A stretch of DNA of 64,000 nucleotides, taken from Brienomyrus brachyistius. Its lineage: Eukaryota; Chordata; Actinopteri; Osteoglossiformes; Mormyridae. A program made the translations under genes and the position numbers. This document shows, piece by piece, positions 59,673 through 64,000 of the stretch. The DNA lies in NCBI RefSeq assembly GCF_023856365.1, contig NC_064542.1:17212863-17276862 (forward strand), in the 5' to 3' direction. The notes under the pieces are model-generated. The model saw only the letters and a list, made by a program, of their open reading frames with translations. It ran no database searches and was not told the origin of the DNA. Numbering within the stretch: position 1 is the stretch's first letter; every line of letters begins with the position of its first letter.

Positions 59673-59833
59673 GGTGTTCCACAAAACAGGATTTCTTATT
59701 TAGCTGGGTTAACTTAAGCTAGAAGCAATGATCGTCCAATAAGAATTTAGGTAAGGAGCATTCCTATTGGACAATCATGCCTTCTAGTTTAAGTTAACCC
59801 TGCTAATTGAGAAATCCTTCTTCGTGGAATGCC
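59673..59833. mobile_element. foldback MITE, second copy of the 22028 family
   Basis: The arms AGGATTTCTTATTTAGCTGG and, in reverse, AGGATTTCTCAATTAGCAGG continue through GGTTAACTTAAGCTAGAAG / GGTTAACTTAAACTAGAAG and GTCCAATAAGAAT / GTCCAATAGGAAT, so almost all 161 bp fold back. Outer edge GGTGTTCCAC / GGCATTCCAC. Confidence 0.75.
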
Positions 59834-60144
59834 CTTCTGGTAAATCCCCACCATCACTTACTGATACTGGCCATGCTGAAGGACTGTATGGGCCAGAACA
59901 CTGACAAAATTCAGGTTATCTTTGTACAAGTAAAAAAAGACATATTAACAACTGCTGTAAATAAATAATTTGTTGAAACTGAGCTTTATGAACTCTAAGG
60001 CTACAATGGATTACACTACTGGCAGTTTTTGTGATTCACATTTAAATGATTACAATAACTCAATTACATACAATGAGTTGTATTTAGGCATAGTAGACTA
60101 AGATATCCCTATCTTATATACCTTTCATACTGTCCAATCATGGG

Positions 60145-60262
60145 CATAAATTGTGGCTGAGTTTCTGTTGTTCCTAAACGCTTCGATTTTGAAATAATGC
60201 CACTTAAAGTTAACCGTTACAGTGGAATATCTAGCAGGGAAGAAATTTCCAAAATTGGCTAA
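60145..60262 (-). mobile_element. Tc1-like transposon fragment
   Basis: TGTGGCTGAGTTTCTGTTGT, TCCTAAACGCTTCGATTTTG and CAGTGGAATATCTAGCAGGG match, in antisense, the helix-turn-helix part of Tc1 transposase as in the copy at 10735. No termini. Confidence 0.65.
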
Positions 60263-60690
60263 TAGAAACCCCCCCCCCCAATAATCATGTCTTTCCAAAA
60301 TGAGTGGAGACCTCAAACCCCCCAATATTCAAACCAAATTTACACCGTTGTGTCCTATCATTACAATACTTTTTGAACGGTGCAGTCTGATACATATAGT
60401 CTTCTTAAGACCTACATTCAAATTTGTTTATACAGGAGACCTCCCTAAAAATGATAAAAGGAGGAAATGGATATACAATGCATATAATATTTTACATAAT
60501 AACTACGAAGTCAGCTTAGGATACTGAAATAGTTTTAGAAATATTAATAATGATTAACCGGTGAATTAGTTCTTGCATGTCATTTACAGTGACAAAAAAA
60601 ATCATAATGGAGACATTCAGTTAAAACACAACTGGAAATAAGCGGGGTACTAATGAACACTGCAATAACAACTAATTTGCATCAGATCCT
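60263..60690. other. gene-free AT-rich stretch
   Basis: Nothing recognised. Confidence 0.45.
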
Positions 60691-60699
60691 GCCTCATTA

Positions 60700-61004
60700 T
60701 CCCCGCATGTCCCTACATCCCAAACATTGCTGCTCTTTGGCTCGGTTGGCGACAAACACTTGATTGTGTGTATGATACCAGTCGTTGCACCGATCTGCCG
60801 CAACACGCTCGTGTTGTCCGTACACGGCTAGCATGCCATTCGGGCTCCGAAAGCGTGGACTCAGGGTGTCTGCGGGGCCAGGAGGAATGGGACGGGGCGT
60901 TGGGGCAAAGGCACCGGCGGCGATCACCGTTTTAAGCCTTCGGGGAAACGGCGACTTCTGCCTGGTGATTTAGAATATTTTTTAAAACTTTTTCCTCTTT
61001 TCAG
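60700..61004 (+). promoter_or_regulatory. ehbp1l1: GC-rich region upstream of ehbp1l1, probable promoter/5' end
   Basis: CpG content rises here (for example 60780-60950, GGACGGGGCGTTGGGGCAAA) relative to both sides. It precedes a good acceptor (TTTCCTCTTTTCAG at 60991-61004), so a non-coding first exon probably lies in it. Confidence 0.45.
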
Positions 61005-61022
61005 CAAGGTATAACAGGAAAC

Positions 61023-61126
61023 ATGACTTCGGTTTGGAAGAGACTTCAGCGCGTTGGAAAAAGAGCTTCGCGGTTTCAGTTTGTGGTGTCTTATGAAGAA
61101 CTGATTATCGAGTGCACGCAGAAGTG
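61023..61126 (+). CDS. ehbp1l1: first coding exon of EH-domain-binding protein 1-like 1
   Basis: Codes MTSVWKRLQRVGKRASRFQF, VVSYEELIIECTQK and two bases of a Trp codon, ending at a GTAAGC donor. This is the start of the N-terminal C2-type (NT-C2) domain of the EHBP1/EHBP1L1 family, which links Rab8/EHD endosomal membranes to actin. The MTSVWKRLQRVGKRA start and the neighbouring kcnk7 favour EHBP1L1 over EHBP1. The exon probably begins at 61005. The next exon (expected to begin by completing W and continue PDKLVVVW) is not in the remaining 2.9 kb. Confidence 0.88.
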
Positions 61127-63024
61127 GTAAGCTGTCTGACAGACCCACACTTCTCTTTACTGCGCTATATAGTCATTTTCATGAACGTTTTTATGAATGT
61201 TTTCTGGCAATGAGGGCGTTCACTTCGCAATAGAGTTGTTGTATATATATGCCGCACCACTTTCAGATCGGCAGTTTATGTCTATAACCACATAAATGGC
61301 TTATATGGCGATTAAAGCCATATATAGGAGAGAATTGGCATTTATTTATCAAAGGGTGCCTAGCTCGGCAGTGTGTTGCGCACAGTTCTTGTCTACGATA
61401 AGATATTTGACAGCATTGAACATGAATTAAATGCATTGCATTTCCGTGTCGCCGCTCGGTCATTACAAGGTGGGGCAGTGTCCGTGGATAGTGCGACTGC
61501 CAACCTACAGCTTTAAATCGTGGAAAACTATATCGTTTATGATGACATTAATTAGCATTAACAAAACAATAGTATACATCGTAACAGTCATGGGTTGGTT
61601 TACGGTTAATAGCAATAACGATAAAAGTGTTCTCGTCATTCACAAGTAACAGTATTGTTCGTGAAAGGCGATGTGAGATGTTCCTATATGGTTCTGAGCA
61701 GCCTCTCTGATTATTTTAATACTGTGTTGCCTACTATCCCAAGGTCAGATAACCAGCACATGGCACACCCAGCTACACCCTTTGACATCTTGTGGAAGAT
61801 TTGACCTGTCATACAACAGCTTTTAACTCGACCTTCTGTCATGTATTTGTCTTTAATCAAGTGACAATTTCTTACATGGTTACTGTTCAGTACTTATGCT
61901 AAATAGAGGCTTGTTTTTAACAGAACTGAAAAATGTTGCTAATCTAATTATTAAATAATTCTGAGGCAACTGATAACTATTAAAATATATCTTTTATACA
62001 AGGAAGGTGACACTTTAGAATTCTACACCTTGGTTTTGCACACTTTTGTCATTGTCCACTTTGTCCACATTATCCATCTTTCCTATTATTCTGAATGGGA
62101 ATTCCACCAAAATATTTTAATTGTATTTAGCATGTACTAAAATGAGAATCTTATTTTCTTTACTGGCTTGTGTATTATGGCTATTAGGTTTTCAATTGCA
62201 TAAAATCCATTGCAGGGGTTTTTCCATAATCTATGGTATTGTTTACCTTTTCCCTGCTGAGTCATGGAATCCTATGATATGATATAAAGTATCTGCCCAC
62301 ATTGTTTGACAGTTGACAAAGAATTTAAAGGTTTAAGAATCAGAAGTACATTAACTCCATGATGCTAAGCATGTACATTTAATTCTCTTATTTCCAATGT
62401 AAATCGGAATGGTAGTGTATTTTGCTAATGTGGTAGACTGAAGTCTTTGATGTAACTTTGTGCAAGCTATCCATGTAAAGTAGAAGCATTATAACATATT
62501 TTTGCCATTAAATAAAAAATGACCAAATTATATTAGTGCAATTATTAAGGGGTGTAGTTTGTAATGTTGTCAAGGCAAAGAGCTGAAAGGCAGGAATAAG
62601 AGTATGTGTCATTGATGACAGATAACTATACAGTTGTTTCCCTGACAAACATAATAATCCTGAAAAGGGATATAATGTATTACATCATGCTAGGTTGTAT
62701 CTTGAAGACACCTACATGTATTTTGCCAAGTCATTCCAAACGTCGGGAATGAAAAGTGATGTCGTCAAGCACACACCCTCAGATTTTTAAACAGCTTACC
62801 AGTGATGACGTCACCCATGACCAGAACACAGTTGTTTTTTAAAAAAAAATCATTAATCCATCTGTCTGCTGGTTTTAGTTAGGATAGCAATGGATTAATC
62901 ACCAGCACACAAAAAACTCAAAATGGAGAAAATGCCCCAAATCCCACTTCCTACACAAAGTAGATTTTCAACCTTTTCATCAACTTCCCACTTGCTCACT
63001 TACTCATCCACTTGCCTTTCTTTT

Positions 63025-63092
<68 letters not shown>

Positions 63093-64000
63093 ACTTATTA
63101 ATATTACTGCATATATTAGCTTTAAGAGTCTAATTATGACCTACACGGGAGCTATTTTCACTTGTAAGTTATTTAAACAGACCAATAAACTACTCTGTTG
63201 CTGCATTGTCCATTGCATACTGAAAATAGCAGCCTGAATGTTTTGGTGGACTGGTTTTCATGACCAGCCAATACAAATGTGTGAAGTGTGATTCAGCCAG
63301 TCCGGTTTCATGTTTGTTTATGCAGCTTAGCAACCCTTTTTGATGCTTGTTGATATTGAAACCTTTGGAGGTGCTTTACTTGACTCTCTTTAGCAGTTTA
63401 TATAATGAGCAACTTGCTGGGCTAAAGAGAACTTAAAAAAATCTTCCCTTTCCCCTGTTTAAAACACTGGCTTTTGTTACAGATTCAAAAAGCAAATGTA
63501 CTGCAGCAGTGGGCAGCAGTGTGGTACTTCGTTGTCCAGCTATAAAGTAGCGACTGGATTTGCAGCCTGCAGCACAGATATCACAGAAAGGCAGGGTTAT
63601 CAAAATGTGCTTTTTTGCACCTTCTTGTACAGAACCTGCTTTTGCTGCCCTAAACTTCCTGCTATGATGTTGTAAATTTTAGCAGTATGGTCCGTATGAT
63701 TGTATTGTAACTGTGTAGTATGTATGTGTGTATTGTGTAAACCTTTTGTCAATATATTATTTGAAAAGTATTTCCTGTTCTGAAGCAGAAAAAAACACCC
63801 AAATATGAGTCACAGGTGCAGACTTCAGTTCTGCCAGAAGCAGATGACAGTTTTGTGTTTGTGAGAGAAAAAGAGCTGTCCTTTTACATGGTGCCTGGTG
63901 ACATATCTGCAAGAAGATTTTCACAGTTTGCAAAGTCTCAGAGCTTCAGCCAAACTCTCTGGGGACATTGTCGATAGGAATCAGCATGATGGACCTGCTG
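61127..64000 (+). other. ehbp1l1: ehbp1l1 intron 1 (incomplete)
   Basis: No exon found. Contains a TTTC microsatellite at about 63017-63092, otherwise unremarkable AT-rich sequence. Confidence 0.6.
63017..63092. repeat. TTTC microsatellite
   Basis: About 18 near-perfect TTTC units. Confidence 0.9.

Noticed and set aside
1..64000. CRISPR arrays, operons, bacterial mobile elements, tRNA or rRNA genes
   Set aside because: None seen. The only tRNA-like A/B boxes are SINE heads, and the direct repeats are micro- or minisatellites.

Overview
The window is vertebrate nuclear DNA, most likely from a ray-finned fish. Genes are split by GT-AG introns, there are no operons, and the intergenic and intronic DNA is full of fish-type repeats: Mermaid/DANA-like tRNA SINEs with GGAT tails, Tc1-like, hAT and Tigger-like DNA transposons, CR1-like LINE pieces and a Ty3/gypsy remnant. 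I do not name a species.

Five genes, all on the + strand, could be assembled exon by exon. (1) mta2 at 5544-32098 (18 coding exons, 663 aa), a NuRD subunit with BAH, ELM2, SANT and GATA-finger domains. (2) A cth1-like/ZFP36-family gene at 35532-36899 (2 exons, 324 aa) with four CCCH zinc fingers. (3) taf6l at 38780-43639 (11 exons, 646 aa), a SAGA-type histone-fold/HEAT subunit. (4) kcnk7-like at 44901-49467 (3 exons, 342 aa), a two-pore potassium channel with both selectivity filters intact. (5) The first coding exon of an ehbp1l1-like gene at 61023-61126; the rest lies beyond the window. Positions 2-160 hold the 3' end of a further + strand reading frame of unknown identity, made of YKAMV repeats and followed by AATAAA.

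Layout: 1-5000 is a repeat-rich intergenic region (an inverted/degenerate repeat block at 495-1240 and three Mermaid-like SINE copies). A CpG-rich mta2 promoter lies at about 5030-5760. mta2 intron 1 is 14.5 kb and holds a foldback hAT MITE, a hAT remnant with a BED-finger piece, a Tc1 copy with a SINE nested in it, a Tigger-like MITE and an antisense CR1-like LINE. Intron 3 holds an 1121-bp hAT element with a perfect 8-bp target duplication. From 32 to 44 kb the region is compact (cth1-like and taf6l). kcnk7 intron 1 carries SINE, Tigger-like and gypsy debris. From 49.5 to 60.5 kb there are no genes, only decayed LINE, SINE and Tc1 copies. The ehbp1l1 promoter and first intron fill the end.

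Functionally, mta2 (NuRD) and taf6l (SAGA/PCAF) are chromatin regulators, the cth1-like gene is a probable AU-rich-element mRNA-decay factor, kcnk7 is a membrane channel, and ehbp1l1 acts in endosomal/actin traffic. They are neighbours by ancient synteny, not by pathway: in human, MTA2 and TAF6L lie in 11q12.3 and KCNK7 and EHBP1L1 are adjacent in 11q13. No unknown multi-gene system is evident; the items most worth following are the intact fish KCNK7 pore, the four-finger gene, the repeat block near the left edge and the YKAMV-repeat frame.
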